Shown one piece after another: positions 16,250 to 24,350 of a DNA stretch of 64,000 nucleotides (positions are counted from its first letter, which is position 1; each line of letters opens with the position of its first letter). Below the pieces are notes generated by a model. That model did not search any database. It worked only from the letters and a program-made list of their open reading frames with translations, and was not told the DNA's origin. This DNA is from Oscillospiraceae bacterium (GTDB lineage: Bacteria; Bacillota; Clostridia; Oscillospirales; Acutalibacteraceae): contig SVNZ01000001.1 in assembly GCA_015066595.1 (NCBI GenBank), forward strand, positions 372,001-436,000. The letters run 5' to 3'. The position numbers and the translations under genes were made by a program.

Positions 16250-17134
16250 ATGAAATACACTTCGCTTTCTAAATATCTGAAAAAAGAATACGGTGAGAGG
16301 TTCTATAAGTTAAGTCTTAGTTGTGCTACCACCTGCCCTAACCGTGACGGTGCATGCGGTAATAAGGGGTGCATATTCTGTTCAATAAAAGGATCCGGTG
16401 ATTTTTCTCAAAACGCCCTACTTGATGTCAGCTCACAAATAGAAAGAGCAAAGCAACTCGTCAAAAACAAAACAAACAACAGTAAATACATTGCATATTT
16501 CCAGTCTTTCACTTCTACTTATGGCGATATAGAATATCTAAGGAAAGTTTTCTTTGAAACAATCACACGTGATGACATAGCGATCCTATCAATAGCAACT
16601 CGCCCTGATTGTCTTCCTGATAATGTTATTGAACTTATTAGGGAGCTCAACAACATCAAGCCAGTATGGGTTGAGCTCGGATTACAAAGCATACACGACA
16701 ACACCGCAAAATACATAAGACGCGGATATGATACAAAAGTCTATTTTGATTCGGTCAGGAAGCTGAAAGCTGTTGGAGTGCATGTTATCACCCACGTTAT
16801 CATCGGCTTGCCGTACGAAACACATGATATGATGTTAGAAACTGTAAAGCAGGTTAGCAAAGTTACAGACGGTATTAAGCTACAGCTGTTACATGTATTA
16901 AAAGGCACTGACCTTGAGAAAGAGTACAATGATAATAAATTTGAAACTCTCTCGTTGGACGAGTACGCCGATATACTATGCAAGTGTATCAGTGTATTGC
17001 CTGAAAATGTTGTCATACACAGACTTACAGGTGATGGCGACAAAAAACTACTCGTCTCTCCCCTGTGGACAAAAGATAAAAAACGTGTACTCAATTACAT
17101 CAATCACAGGATAGCTACTTATAATAAAAAATGA
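16250..17134 (+). CDS. TIGR01212-family radical SAM protein (YhcC-like)
   Basis: The N-terminus has the cysteine cluster of this family, CATTCPNRDGACGNKGCIFCS, which supplies the iron-sulfur site for S-adenosylmethionine cleavage. The WVELGLQS and HVIIGLPYET motifs are typical of the elongator/YhcC-like group. Its 294 residues are normal for the family. The substrate of these enzymes is not established to my knowledge. A GGAG site precedes the ATG by about 7 nt. It stands alone on the plus strand, ending just before a bidirectional terminator. Confidence 0.88.
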   Translation: MKYTSLSKYLKKEYGERFYKLSLSCATTCPNRDGACGNKGCIFCSIKGSGDFSQNALLDVSSQIERAKQLVKNKTNNSKYIAYFQSFTSTYGDIEYLRKVFFETITRDDIAILSIATRPDCLPDNVIELIRELNNIKPVWVELGLQSIHDNTAKYIRRGYDTKVYFDSVRKLKAVGVHVITHVIIGLPYETHDMMLETVKQVSKVTDGIKLQLLHVLKGTDLEKEYNDNKFETLSLDEYADILCKCISVLPENVVIHRLTGDGDKKLLVSPLWTKDKKRVLNYINHRIATYNKK

Positions 17135-17139
17135 AAAAG

Positions 17140-17222
17140 GCCCCCTTGGGGTTCAAATCCCTTTCTGTATTATAAAAAAGGCACCCATAAGGGTGCCTTT
17201 TTTATGGCGTAGAGTGAGGGAT
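17140..17222. repeat. Direct repeat, copy 1 (terminator plus 18 nt of tRNA-Ser 3' end)
   Basis: This 83-nt block is repeated at 17344-17425 with a single T insertion/deletion as the only difference. It contains a GC-rich terminator hairpin and, at 17205-17222, the same 18 nt (including the encoded CCA) that form the 3' end of the tRNA-Ser gene. Here the tRNA fragment has no body attached. Confidence 0.9.
17174..17203. terminator. Bidirectional terminator (copy 1)
   Basis: GGCACCC (17180-17186) pairs with GGGTGCC (17191-17197), flanked by an A-run and a T-run, so it can work in both directions. It ends transcription of the radical SAM gene. Confidence 0.8.
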
Positions 17223-17343
17223 AATGATTTTTTATATAAAATCATTCCTGCTTGGCGACCCAGCACCTATCGGCGCTCGGTACCCGCCTGCACACCTGTT
17301 CGCTATAAAACAGTCCACTGGACTGTTTTTCTTTACGCTCACA
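17223..17343. other. 121-nt non-coding island between the two direct repeats
   Basis: It holds two inverted repeats: AATGATTTT/AAAATCATT at 17223-17246, and AAAACAGTCC/GGACTGTTTT at 17307-17329, which is followed by a T-run and could terminate on either strand. Overlapping small frames on both strands look spurious. It has the form of an insertion flanked by a tRNA-derived repeat. Confidence 0.6.
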
Positions 17344-17425
17344 GCCCCCTTGGGGTTCAAATCCCTTTCTGTATTATAAAAAAGGCACCCATAAGGGTGC
17401 CTTTTTATGGCGTAGAGTGAGGGAT
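17344..17425. repeat. Direct repeat, copy 2 (overlaps tRNA-Ser 3' end)
   Basis: This is the second copy of the block at 17140-17222. It runs into the true tRNA-Ser gene, and the identity stops inside the T arm. Confidence 0.9.
17378..17406. terminator. Terminator of tRNA-Ser (copy 2)
   Basis: The hairpin GGCACCC/GGGTGCC (17384-17390 with 17395-17401) with A- and T-runs lies directly after the encoded CCA of the minus-strand tRNA. Confidence 0.8.
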
Positions 17426-17496
17426 TTGAACCCTCGGTACCTGAAAGGTACACAGCATTTCCAGTGCTGCTCCTTCGGCCACTCGGACAACTCTAC
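17408..17496 (-). tRNA. tRNA-Ser (anticodon GGA)
   Basis: The minus strand folds as a class II tRNA: acceptor GTAGAGT/ACTCTAC, a serine-type long variable arm, an anticodon loop CTGGAAA giving GGA, a T arm with GGTTCAAATCC and an encoded CCA. The length is 89 nt including CCA. The terminator follows immediately. It decodes UCC and UCU. Confidence 0.95.
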
Positions 17497-17561
17497 ATAT
17501 AGGACGAATTTTATCGTGCCTAAGTATTATAACTAACTATAAATAAAAAATCAAGTCAAAA

Positions 17562-18275
17562 TTATTTTGAAAATAAAATATCAAAGAAAGTATTGTAATC
17601 TGTTATCTGATAATCACATAAGTCAGATTCAACGACATCACCACTACGACTATACAAACAGGTTTTTATACCTGCGTTTTTTCCGCCCTGCATATCAGAT
17701 GTGAGGCTATCGCCCACGATTATAGCACGTGACCTGTCTTCTGTTCCTATTTCCTTGAAAATAAAATCAAAATAAGCTTTGTCAGGTTTAGCAAAACCCA
17801 TCTGTTCAGATATAAAAACTCCGTCGATATCATCTTTGACAGCTGACTGTGAAAACCGTCCTGTCTGTGCTTTGGTAAGTCCATTGGTTGCAAGATAAAT
17901 CCTGCAGTATTTGTGCAGCTCCTTCACAAACTCTTCTGCACCATCAATCATAAAGGTACTGTTTGACAGATTTGTAAGATAACAGTCGTTGACCGCTACT
18001 GCATCAATATCTGTAACACCGATTTCAGAGAAAAACTGTTCAAAACGGAGTGTCTTGAGTCGCTCTCTGGTCACGTCCCCACGCTCAAGCGCTTTCCATA
18101 AAGACAGGTTGATTGCACTGTAACGTGCTAATCGTTCTTCGGTATAATCAATACCAAAACTTTCGAGCATCAACTTAAACGAATGTGCCTCTGCTTTTTT
18201 GAAATCAAATATCGTTTCGTCAGCATCAAGTAAAACTACATCAAAACGCTGTTTTGCTAAATCATACTTATTCAA
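17562..18275 (-). CDS. YjjG-family HAD hydrolase (noncanonical pyrimidine nucleotidase-like)
   Basis: HAD motifs are complete: DADETIFDF (motif I), ATNGLT (motif II), KPDKAYF (motif III lysine) and VGDSLTSDMQGG (motif IV). YjjG enzymes dephosphorylate noncanonical pyrimidine nucleotides in a house-cleaning role. An ATG at 18293 is possible, but a TTG at 18275 lies nine nt after GGAGG and overlaps the stop of the preceding gene by only a few nt, so translational coupling from the TTG start is more likely. It is the last gene of the radical SAM/DUF2344 cluster. Confidence 0.82.
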   Translation of the reverse strand: MNKYDLAKQRFDVVLLDADETIFDFKKAEAHSFKLMLESFGIDYTEERLARYSAINLSLWKALERGDVTRERLKTLRFEQFFSEIGVTDIDAVAVNDCYLTNLSNSTFMIDGAEEFVKELHKYCRIYLATNGLTKAQTGRFSQSAVKDDIDGVFISEQMGFAKPDKAYFDFIFKEIGTEDRSRAIIVGDSLTSDMQGGKNAGIKTCLYSRSGDVVESDLCDYQITDYNTFFDILFSK

Positions 18276-18927
18276 AAGGTTTTCCCTCCGCATCGTAAAC
18301 TTCCACTCGTGTTATGTCGTAACAAAGTTCGATGCTGTACTTTTCTTCCAGTGCTTTTATGAGCAAGGTTGGGTTTATATTAGTAGTGCTTCCAGCAGGA
18401 AGTGTGACACGCACCACAACATCAAAATCAGTATCATAGTGCTTAGCGTCACTGAAATAATTTTTGATATCAATTTTTTTGATACCTTTTTTAGTCTTTT
18501 TATCAACTAGGATTTCATCACTATCGAGTGTTTCTTGAAGTTTAATATATAATTCTTTTACAGAAATATCATCAGAAGATAAGCGCATCTTAAATTTCGC
18601 CTTTGAAATAGAACCAGGCTTACACTTAGGTTCAGTCACATCAAAAACGGTAAGTCCGTGTGGCAAGCATTTGTTGAGCTCGTCTTTGATAACATCAAGA
18701 GAGAAATCGTCATCAAGTATGCGCATATCCATAGTCTCTTTCTCTCCCCTAAACCCAAGGGATAGCGGAAGTGCAAAAGTGATATACGGATGTACGTTGA
18801 AACCTTCAGTACGCCACACAGGTAGCCTGCTTTTTGTTATAGCACGAATCATTACTCGATTCAAATCGAGGTGTGACATATATCTGCATTCATGGTCTTT
18901 CTTAAACCACACTCTGACATTTTTCAA
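18268..18927 (-). CDS. DUF2344 / TIGR03936 radical-SAM-associated protein
   Basis: The protein begins KNVRVWFKKDHECRYMSHLDL, typical of DUF2344, and has the GFNVHPYITFALPL stretch of the family. It nearly always sits beside or is fused to the TIGR03960 radical SAM protein, as here. The substrate is unknown, though association with tRNA/rRNA-modifying genes is common. The frame opens with GTG at 18936, but AGGAGG lies eight nt before a TTG at 18927, which I take as start. It overlaps the end of the upstream gene. Confidence 0.83.
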   Translation of the reverse strand: MKNVRVWFKKDHECRYMSHLDLNRVMIRAITKSRLPVWRTEGFNVHPYITFALPLSLGFRGEKETMDMRILDDDFSLDVIKDELNKCLPHGLTVFDVTEPKCKPGSISKAKFKMRLSSDDISVKELYIKLQETLDSDEILVDKKTKKGIKKIDIKNYFSDAKHYDTDFDVVVRVTLPAGSTTNINPTLLIKALEEKYSIELCYDITRVEVYDAEGKPFE

Positions 18928-20761
18928 AGCAGACACCTCCTTTGTGTTTCATCGCACCACAAGCTGAGCATTTTTCTCTGCAATTAGGTGTAGTCTTGCT
19001 ATCATAAGCTTTTTTGCACTCATTGATCAAAAACTCTTTTGTGACAGAGTAGTCAATATGATCCCAAGGCAAAATCTCATCAAAGCTACGGTGACGGTTT
19101 GCATAAAAATGCGGATCAATGTTGCATTCTTTGAAAACCTCAAGCCATTTTTCAAGCGAGAAGCAATCACTCCAGCCATCAAAGTGCATACCTTTATCAC
19201 AGGCTTTTTGAAGCACATCACAAAGCTTTCTGTCACCTCGGGCAAACACGGCCTCCATAAACGATGTGTCGGCATCATGGTAGTTGTAAGAAATCTTTTT
19301 TGTGCCCAAGTTTTCTCTGATATGGGCTTGTTTTTCGTGGATGGTATCTATGCTGTTCTGTGGTTCCCACTGGAACGGTGTGAATGGTTTAGGCACAAAA
19401 GAAGATGTGGATAAAGTGACTCTGACAGATTTGCCCTTTGGGCGTTTTTCGCTTTTGTAGTAGGTGTTGACAACTTTCTGTCCAAGCTCTGCAATACCCT
19501 TTACATCGTCCATAGTTTCGGTTGGCAAGCCAATCATAAAGTAAAGCTTCACTGTGGTGTAGCCACCATCAAAAGCTAGAAGACAAGTATCTAAAAGCTC
19601 GTCCTCAAAAACGTTCTTATTGATAACATCCCTAAGGCGCTGAGTACCTGCTTCAGGCGCAAAAGTAAGACCACTCTTACGCACAGACTTAATCTTAGAC
19701 AAAATATCATCTGTAAAACCGTCAACTCGAAGTGACGGTAATGACAGACTGACATTTTCATCGACTGACCACTGGGACAGCTTTTCTAATAAAGGCACAA
19801 TCTGACTGTAGTCGCTTGAGCTAAGACTTGAAAGCGAAATTTCATCGTAGCCTGTGTTGCGACAAAGTGTGTGACACTGCTCGTTAATACAGTCAACTGA
19901 CTTTTCTCTGACAGGTCTGTAAAGAAAACCTGCTTGACAGAATCTACAGCCCCTGATACAGCCTCTAAATATCTCTTCCACTGCTCTGTCGTGGACTATC
20001 TCTACGTTAGGTACAACAAAGTTATCAGGATAGTATGACTTGTCCATATCCATCATGACTCGTTTTTCTATTCTTTCTGGGACACCCTCAAACTTTGGTT
20101 TGAAAGCTTTTATAGTACCGTCTTCGTTATATGTAACATCATAAAGTGCAGGGACATAAACACCCTTAATCTGTGACGCCAAATACAAAAACTCGTCTTT
20201 TGATTTTCCACCCTTTTTACACTGTCTGTAAAGCTCAATAACCTCAAGGTCCACCTTTTCTCCATCGCCGATAAAAAAGATATCGACAAAATCAGCAAGA
20301 GGTTCAGGGTTGCACGCACAAGGTCCACCCGCTACGACTATTTGGCTGAGGTCTTTACGATCTGCTGATCTCAGTGGAATCTTGCCCATTTTCAGCATAT
20401 TGAGAACATTAGTGTATGAAAGCTCATATTGCAAAGTAAAGCCTATGAAATCAAAATCAGATATAGGGTCCATACTCTCTAAAGCATACAGCGGAATATC
20501 GTTTTTTATCATCTGTTCTTCCATATCAATCCAAGGTGCAAAAACACGCTCGCACCAGATATATGGCTTAGAATTAAAAAGGCTGTACAAAATCTTCATA
20601 CCAAGATGCGACATACCGATCTCGTATGTATCAGGGAAACAAAACGCAAATCTGACATCAACCTCGTCTTTATTTTTGATAACTGCGTTGAGTTCGCCAC
20701 CTACATACTTTCCGGGTTTTTGAACTTTCAGGAGTATTTTTTCTAGTTTTGATTTTATCAT
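18902..20761 (-). CDS. TIGR03960-family B12-binding radical SAM protein
   Basis: This 619-residue protein has an N-terminal B12-binding-like domain (GMSHLGMKILYSLFN) and a radical SAM core with FRGCIRGCRFCQ (CxxxCxxC) near residue 270. A C-terminal cysteine patch (CREKCSACGAMKHKGGVC) may bind another cluster or zinc. The family is widespread in Clostridia and paired with DUF2344, whose gene overlaps this one at 18902-18927. The reaction is not established. Confidence 0.88.
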   Translation of the reverse strand: MIKSKLEKILLKVQKPGKYVGGELNAVIKNKDEVDVRFAFCFPDTYEIGMSHLGMKILYSLFNSKPYIWCERVFAPWIDMEEQMIKNDIPLYALESMDPISDFDFIGFTLQYELSYTNVLNMLKMGKIPLRSADRKDLSQIVVAGGPCACNPEPLADFVDIFFIGDGEKVDLEVIELYRQCKKGGKSKDEFLYLASQIKGVYVPALYDVTYNEDGTIKAFKPKFEGVPERIEKRVMMDMDKSYYPDNFVVPNVEIVHDRAVEEIFRGCIRGCRFCQAGFLYRPVREKSVDCINEQCHTLCRNTGYDEISLSSLSSSDYSQIVPLLEKLSQWSVDENVSLSLPSLRVDGFTDDILSKIKSVRKSGLTFAPEAGTQRLRDVINKNVFEDELLDTCLLAFDGGYTTVKLYFMIGLPTETMDDVKGIAELGQKVVNTYYKSEKRPKGKSVRVTLSTSSFVPKPFTPFQWEPQNSIDTIHEKQAHIRENLGTKKISYNYHDADTSFMEAVFARGDRKLCDVLQKACDKGMHFDGWSDCFSLEKWLEVFKECNIDPHFYANRHRSFDEILPWDHIDYSVTKEFLINECKKAYDSKTTPNCREKCSACGAMKHKGGVCFEKCQSVV

Positions 20762-20771
20762 AATTCCTCCG

Positions 20772-21338
20772 CTATTTTAAAAAGAGAACTGCTACCATAT
20801 ACAAAGAGATAAGTAGCAAAGAGTAGTTGTATTTGCTGTAAAAAAGCAAGAGCACTCCGACTATAAATATCGGCACTAAAAATACAAAAGTAAGGGTTTT
20901 TATAGTTGCTCTTACGGTTTTGAAACTGAATTTTAGAGAAAGCAACAGCGACAATGCATGTCCACCATCAAAAGTATCTATAGGCAAAAGATTGAACACT
21001 CCGATGACTAAGTTAATAACAAAGAGCGTTTTTGAGAAAAAGAAGAACACAAATGCCGCTACAAAATTAAACATCGGGCCACTAAGTGTAATAATAAGCT
21101 CCGGTATAAACGCCTTGTTTGTATCTGCGTTAATAACGATGTCAAAAAGCCGAAGTTTTATGCTATCGGGCTTTATAGAAAAGCAGTACATAGCAAAAAG
21201 ATGTCCGCACTCGTGAATCAGTGCAGATATAAAACATAGAACCACTCTGTTAGATGTATCAAGTATCAGTACTGCTGACATAACCGCTACACTCAAAAAA
21301 GAGGTTTCAAAGTAAATGTTAAAAAGCTTAGCTCTCAT
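20772..21338 (-). CDS. Site-2 protease family (M50) membrane metalloprotease, SpoIVFB-like
   Basis: The zinc site HECGH (residues 42-46 from the ATG at 21338) lies in a membrane helix, and the second motif LLPIDTFDGGHAL supplies the third ligand (Asp124). Five to six hydrophobic segments and the ~190-residue length fit the compact SpoIVFB type, which cleaves pro-sigma-K in the mother cell. The frame opens at 21359, but neither start has a good ribosome site; 21338 gives the smaller overlap with the preceding gene. Its neighbour is a short membrane protein that could be its regulator. Confidence 0.8.
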   Translation of the reverse strand: MRAKLFNIYFETSFLSVAVMSAVLILDTSNRVVLCFISALIHECGHLFAMYCFSIKPDSIKLRLFDIVINADTNKAFIPELIITLSGPMFNFVAAFVFFFFSKTLFVINLVIGVFNLLPIDTFDGGHALSLLLSLKFSFKTVRATIKTLTFVFLVPIFIVGVLLLFYSKYNYSLLLISLYMVAVLFLK

Positions 21339-21699
21339 TTGAATTCGGCTTCGCTTCATCTATAGAAGACTCAAAATACTCACTGAGATCTATGTCCTCA
21401 AAAGTGGTGTCGGATATAAGTGTATTTTCCATCTGTTTATCATACCAATCACATAGCTTTTGATATGTATCAGAGTTCATTGCTTTTAACATAAAAACCA
21501 AAAACGCAACCAAAAGGCACAAAACAAGTTGTATCGTGATAAGTGCAGGGAATGTACGTTCACGTTTTTTCCGAGGTTTTCCGCTCTCTCTTTTCTGTGT
21601 TTCTTCATCAGGATTATCATACATAACAGCAGCAACGGGCTCATCAAAGCGTTGCCAATTCTCGTCATATGTTATATCGTCAAATCTATCTTCTTTCAC
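21328..21699 (-). CDS. Small single-pass membrane protein, possible SpoIVFA-like partner
   Basis: The 123 residues comprise an acidic/basic cytoplasmic half (1-48), one membrane segment (about 50-72) and a short acidic outer part (KAMNSDTYQKLCDWYDKQMENT). It lacks the LytM/M23 domain of true SpoIVFA. It overlaps the protease gene by 11 nt, the usual SpoIVFA-SpoIVFB arrangement, so it may be a minimal regulator; this is inference only. The start is a GTG with AGGTGG four nt before it, and that site lies in the inverted repeat described separately. Confidence 0.6.
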   Translation of the reverse strand: MKEDRFDDITYDENWQRFDEPVAAVMYDNPDEETQKRESGKPRKKRERTFPALITIQLVLCLLVAFLVFMLKAMNSDTYQKLCDWYDKQMENTLISDTTFEDIDLSEYFESSIDEAKPNSNES

Positions 21700-21701
21700 A
21701 T

Positions 21702-21734
21702 AACCACCTCAACAAAATATATGCTAAGGTGGTT
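21702..21734 (-). promoter_or_regulatory. Hairpin covering the ribosome site of the SpoIVFA-like gene
   Basis: AACCACCT (21734-21727, minus strand) can pair perfectly with AGGTGGTT (21709-21702), and the latter contains the ribosome binding site of the GTG start at 21699. On the plus strand the same repeat is followed by a T-run. Confidence 0.5.
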
Positions 21735-21748
21735 GTTTTTAATACAAA

Positions 21749-23137
21749 TTATAAAGTATCTTCAGTGACATCAAGCTTTTTGAAATCGTATTTCACAAGG
21801 TTTACAAAGAACAATATTGCAGCAACAAGTGCAAATACTTCTGCTATAGGAAAAGCATACCAAAGGTACTCAAGTGAAGTCTGAGCCAATATAAATGCTG
21901 CAGGCAACAACACAAGTAGCTGTCGCATTATAGAAAGCAGCATACTGCGCACGCCTTTTCCGACAGCTTGGAATAATGTTGAGAATGTTATGCCGACTGC
22001 AGCCGGTACAAAACACAGACTGATAATCTTAAACGCAGGGACACCAAGTTCAACGGTGAGCTTATTCGCATCAAATAATGACAGCAAAAATGGTGATCCA
22101 AATTGGAAAAGCACAAAGCCCAGCGTCATAATAACAGCAGCAATAAGCAGTCCGAGTTTAAGTGCTGAGTACATACGCTTTTTGTTTTTTGCACCGAAGT
22201 TGTATCCGATGATAGGTGAAGTGCCCTGGGATAGACCAAAAACCGGCATAAACACAAAGCTTTGAAGCTTAAAGTAAATACCAAAGACATTGATGTACGC
22301 TTCTTTGATAGCAACAGTCGGCGCAAAGAAAGAAATGATAGCATTAACACCGCTGACCATAACCGAACCGATACACTGCATAATGATAGCAGGAAAACCC
22401 ACTACATAGATATTTTTGAGTACAGCAAGCTTTAGCTTGAAGTTTTTGAAGCTGATTTTGATATCATGTTTTTTCACTATTAGAATTATAGCTATAAAGA
22501 ACATCGAACAAAACTGTCCGATAACAGTAGCTATCGCTGCGCCCTTGACTTCAAGTCGTGGGAAAGGTCCGTATCCATGAATAAGCAATGGATCAAGTAT
22601 GATATTAACAACTGCACCAAGTATCTGAGTCAACATCGGGATAATCATATTTCCGGTAGCCTGAAGGGTTTTTTCGCCCATAACAGAAATCATGCATCCA
22701 AAACAAAGCATCAACACTATGCTCAAATACTCTGTGCCATAAGCAAGTATAGAATCATTATCAGTAAAAAGTGAAATAAAGGAACGTGAAAAGAGTCCAC
22801 CGATCAATAAAAACAACACCCAAGTCGCAACAGCTATCACAAAGCCGTGGGTTGCTGCATCACTTGCATCATCAAATCGCTTTGCACCAAGTCGTCTTGC
22901 GATAAGTGAGTTGACACCAACTGCTGTGCCCACCGCAAAAGATATCATAACCATCTGCAAAGGGTACGCAAGAGATACTGCGTTCAAAGCATCTGAACCT
23001 AGCTTTGATACAAATATGCTGTCAACAACATTGTAAAGTGCTTGGATAAGCATGGAAAAAATCGCCGGCAGTGACATAGACATAATCAGCGGGAACATCG
23101 CTTTTGTTCCCATTTTGTTAGTTCTTACTTCGCTCAA
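21749..23137 (-). CDS. MATE family efflux transporter
   Basis: This is a twelve-helix MATE-type transporter of 462 residues, with the typical start FPLIMSMSLPAIFSMLIQALYNVVDSIFVSKLG and a second-half repeat. Such proteins exchange Na+ or H+ for drugs or metabolites; the substrate cannot be inferred. It follows the VanZ-like gene by 12 nt on the same strand. Confidence 0.9.
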   Translation of the reverse strand: MSEVRTNKMGTKAMFPLIMSMSLPAIFSMLIQALYNVVDSIFVSKLGSDALNAVSLAYPLQMVMISFAVGTAVGVNSLIARRLGAKRFDDASDAATHGFVIAVATWVLFLLIGGLFSRSFISLFTDNDSILAYGTEYLSIVLMLCFGCMISVMGEKTLQATGNMIIPMLTQILGAVVNIILDPLLIHGYGPFPRLEVKGAAIATVIGQFCSMFFIAIILIVKKHDIKISFKNFKLKLAVLKNIYVVGFPAIIMQCIGSVMVSGVNAIISFFAPTVAIKEAYINVFGIYFKLQSFVFMPVFGLSQGTSPIIGYNFGAKNKKRMYSALKLGLLIAAVIMTLGFVLFQFGSPFLLSLFDANKLTVELGVPAFKIISLCFVPAAVGITFSTLFQAVGKGVRSMLLSIMRQLLVLLPAAFILAQTSLEYLWYAFPIAEVFALVAAILFFVNLVKYDFKKLDVTEDTL

Positions 23138-23149
23138 TTTAATACTTCC

Positions 23150-23602
23150 TTATCTTTTAATCTTCATTTTTACAGCAAAATATAACATAGTGACAGCTGT
23201 ACATACGCTGAAGAAGTCCAGCAAAACATCACTAAACTGTGCTGAACGTCCAACAGAAAAAAGCTGTATGCTTTCATCAACAATAGCAACCGCTAAACCG
23301 ATAGCAACAGCGCTAAAAATCTTTACACTATTCTTTGATAAATACAATTTCACTGTAAAAAACAATAACGTCCCCAATACAAAATACTCAACAAAATGTG
23401 CACACTTTCTCACGAAGTGATCCGAAAGCACTATGCTCAAATTCAGAGAGTGTAAAACAGAGTTTAAAAACTCACGCACAGAAAAGCTCTGCGCATCGGA
23501 AGTCATAGCATCAAAAGAAGAATTAAGAAAAATAAAGCCTATCATCAATACTGACAAAATACTCAGCACAATGCGAGTAGCTATTACCCTCTTGCTTTTC
23601 AC
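23150..23602 (-). CDS. VanZ family membrane protein
   Basis: The 150 residues form four hydrophobic segments with the VanZ signatures HFVEYFVLG and DESIQLFSVGRSAQFSDVLLD. The start is a GTG preceded by AGGAAGTGA. VanZ homologues influence teicoplanin resistance in some enterococci, but most chromosomal members have unknown roles. It is co-directional with the MATE gene. Confidence 0.85.
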   Translation of the reverse strand: MKSKRVIATRIVLSILSVLMIGFIFLNSSFDAMTSDAQSFSVREFLNSVLHSLNLSIVLSDHFVRKCAHFVEYFVLGTLLFFTVKLYLSKNSVKIFSAVAIGLAVAIVDESIQLFSVGRSAQFSDVLLDFFSVCTAVTMLYFAVKMKIKR

Positions 23603-23683
23603 GCAATCACTTCCTATCCACTATACATTTTAGTCACAGTTTGCGTTGATGTCAATTGACGTTTTTCATAAATCAAATGGGTA

Positions 23684-23712
23684 TTGAATTAGTTTTTTAT
23701 TTAGTGTATAAT
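23684..23712 (+). promoter_or_regulatory. Sigma-A promoter of the COG2426 gene
   Basis: TTGAAT (23684-23689), 17 nt, TATAAT (23707-23712). The transcript would start near 23719 and carry a terminator-like leader. Confidence 0.72.
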
Positions 23713-23732
23713 GTTATACAGGTAATTTTGGG

Positions 23733-23785
23733 GTTCGCACATATATTAAGGTGATTTTTTCTATATATCAAGTGTGAGCTTTTTT
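23733..23785 (+). terminator. Leader terminator/attenuator upstream of the COG2426 gene
   Basis: GTTCGCAC-ATATAT (23733-23746) pairs with ATATAT (23763-23768) and GTGTGAGC (23772-23779), leaving a 3-nt bulge, followed by six T residues. It lies between the promoter and the ribosome site (AAAGGAGA), so it can cut off the gene's own transcription. No gene precedes it on this strand. Confidence 0.6.
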
Positions 23786-23805
23786 ATTAAAAAGGAGACT
23801 TTATT

Positions 23806-24294
23806 TTGAGACTATTGTATAAATATCTGATCGTATTTCTTATATCCATGGTACCGCTCATTGAACTGCGTGGTGCAGTACCTGTTGGTATAGGTATGGG
23901 CTTAGAGCCTTGGCTTGTTTATGTTATATCTATTTTAGGTAATATGATACCTGTTCCTTTTATCTATCTTTTTGCAAGGAAGGTACTGTTTTGGGGTAAA
24001 GATAAAAAGCTTATCGGCAAATTCTTCACCTTTTGTTTAGAAAAAGGTGAAAAGGGCGGTAGAAAACTCGAAGAAAAAGCAAGTAAGAATGGGCTTTTCA
24101 TCGCACTGATGCTTTTTGTTGCTATTCCGCTACCCGGTACAGGAGCATGGACAGGTACACTGGCTGCAAGTATTTTGGATATAGACTTCAAGCGTAGCAC
24201 CTTAGCTGTGCTGTTGGGTGTACTCATTGCTGGCATTATTATGGGACTTGCAAGTATGGGACTTTTCGGTGCTTTGGGCGCTGTTTTCAGTTGA
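23806..24294 (+). CDS. COG2426 small multi-drug export family membrane protein
   Basis: The 162 residues have the family's PLIELRGAVPVGIGMG opening, a central positively charged loop and the PLPGTGAWTG signature. It has about four membrane segments. Despite the family name, transport of drugs is not well shown. The start is TTG with AGGAGA eight nt before it. Expression is probably set by the leader terminator at 23733-23785. Confidence 0.82.
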   Translation: MRLLYKYLIVFLISMVPLIELRGAVPVGIGMGLEPWLVYVISILGNMIPVPFIYLFARKVLFWGKDKKLIGKFFTFCLEKGEKGGRKLEEKASKNGLFIALMLFVAIPLPGTGAWTGTLAASILDIDFKRSTLAVLLGVLIAGIIMGLASMGLFGALGAVFS

Positions 24295-24310
24295 AATAAT
24301 TTGTAAACTA

Positions 24311-24338
24311 AAGGGTAGCTTTTTGAGTTACCCTTTTT
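24311..24338 (+). terminator. Terminator after the COG2426 gene
   Basis: AAGGGTA (24311-24317) pairs with TACCCTT (24329-24335), then T-run. Confidence 0.75.
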
Positions 24339-24350
24339 AAGGTGAAAAAT

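Noticed and set aside
17205-17222. A second tRNA-Ser
   Set aside because: Only the 18-nt 3' end is present, with no anticodon arm or D arm.
17193-17453. Small frames on both strands over the tRNA-Ser repeat island
   Set aside because: They read through terminators and the tRNA gene itself; no ribosome site, and the sequence is explained by the RNA gene and repeats.
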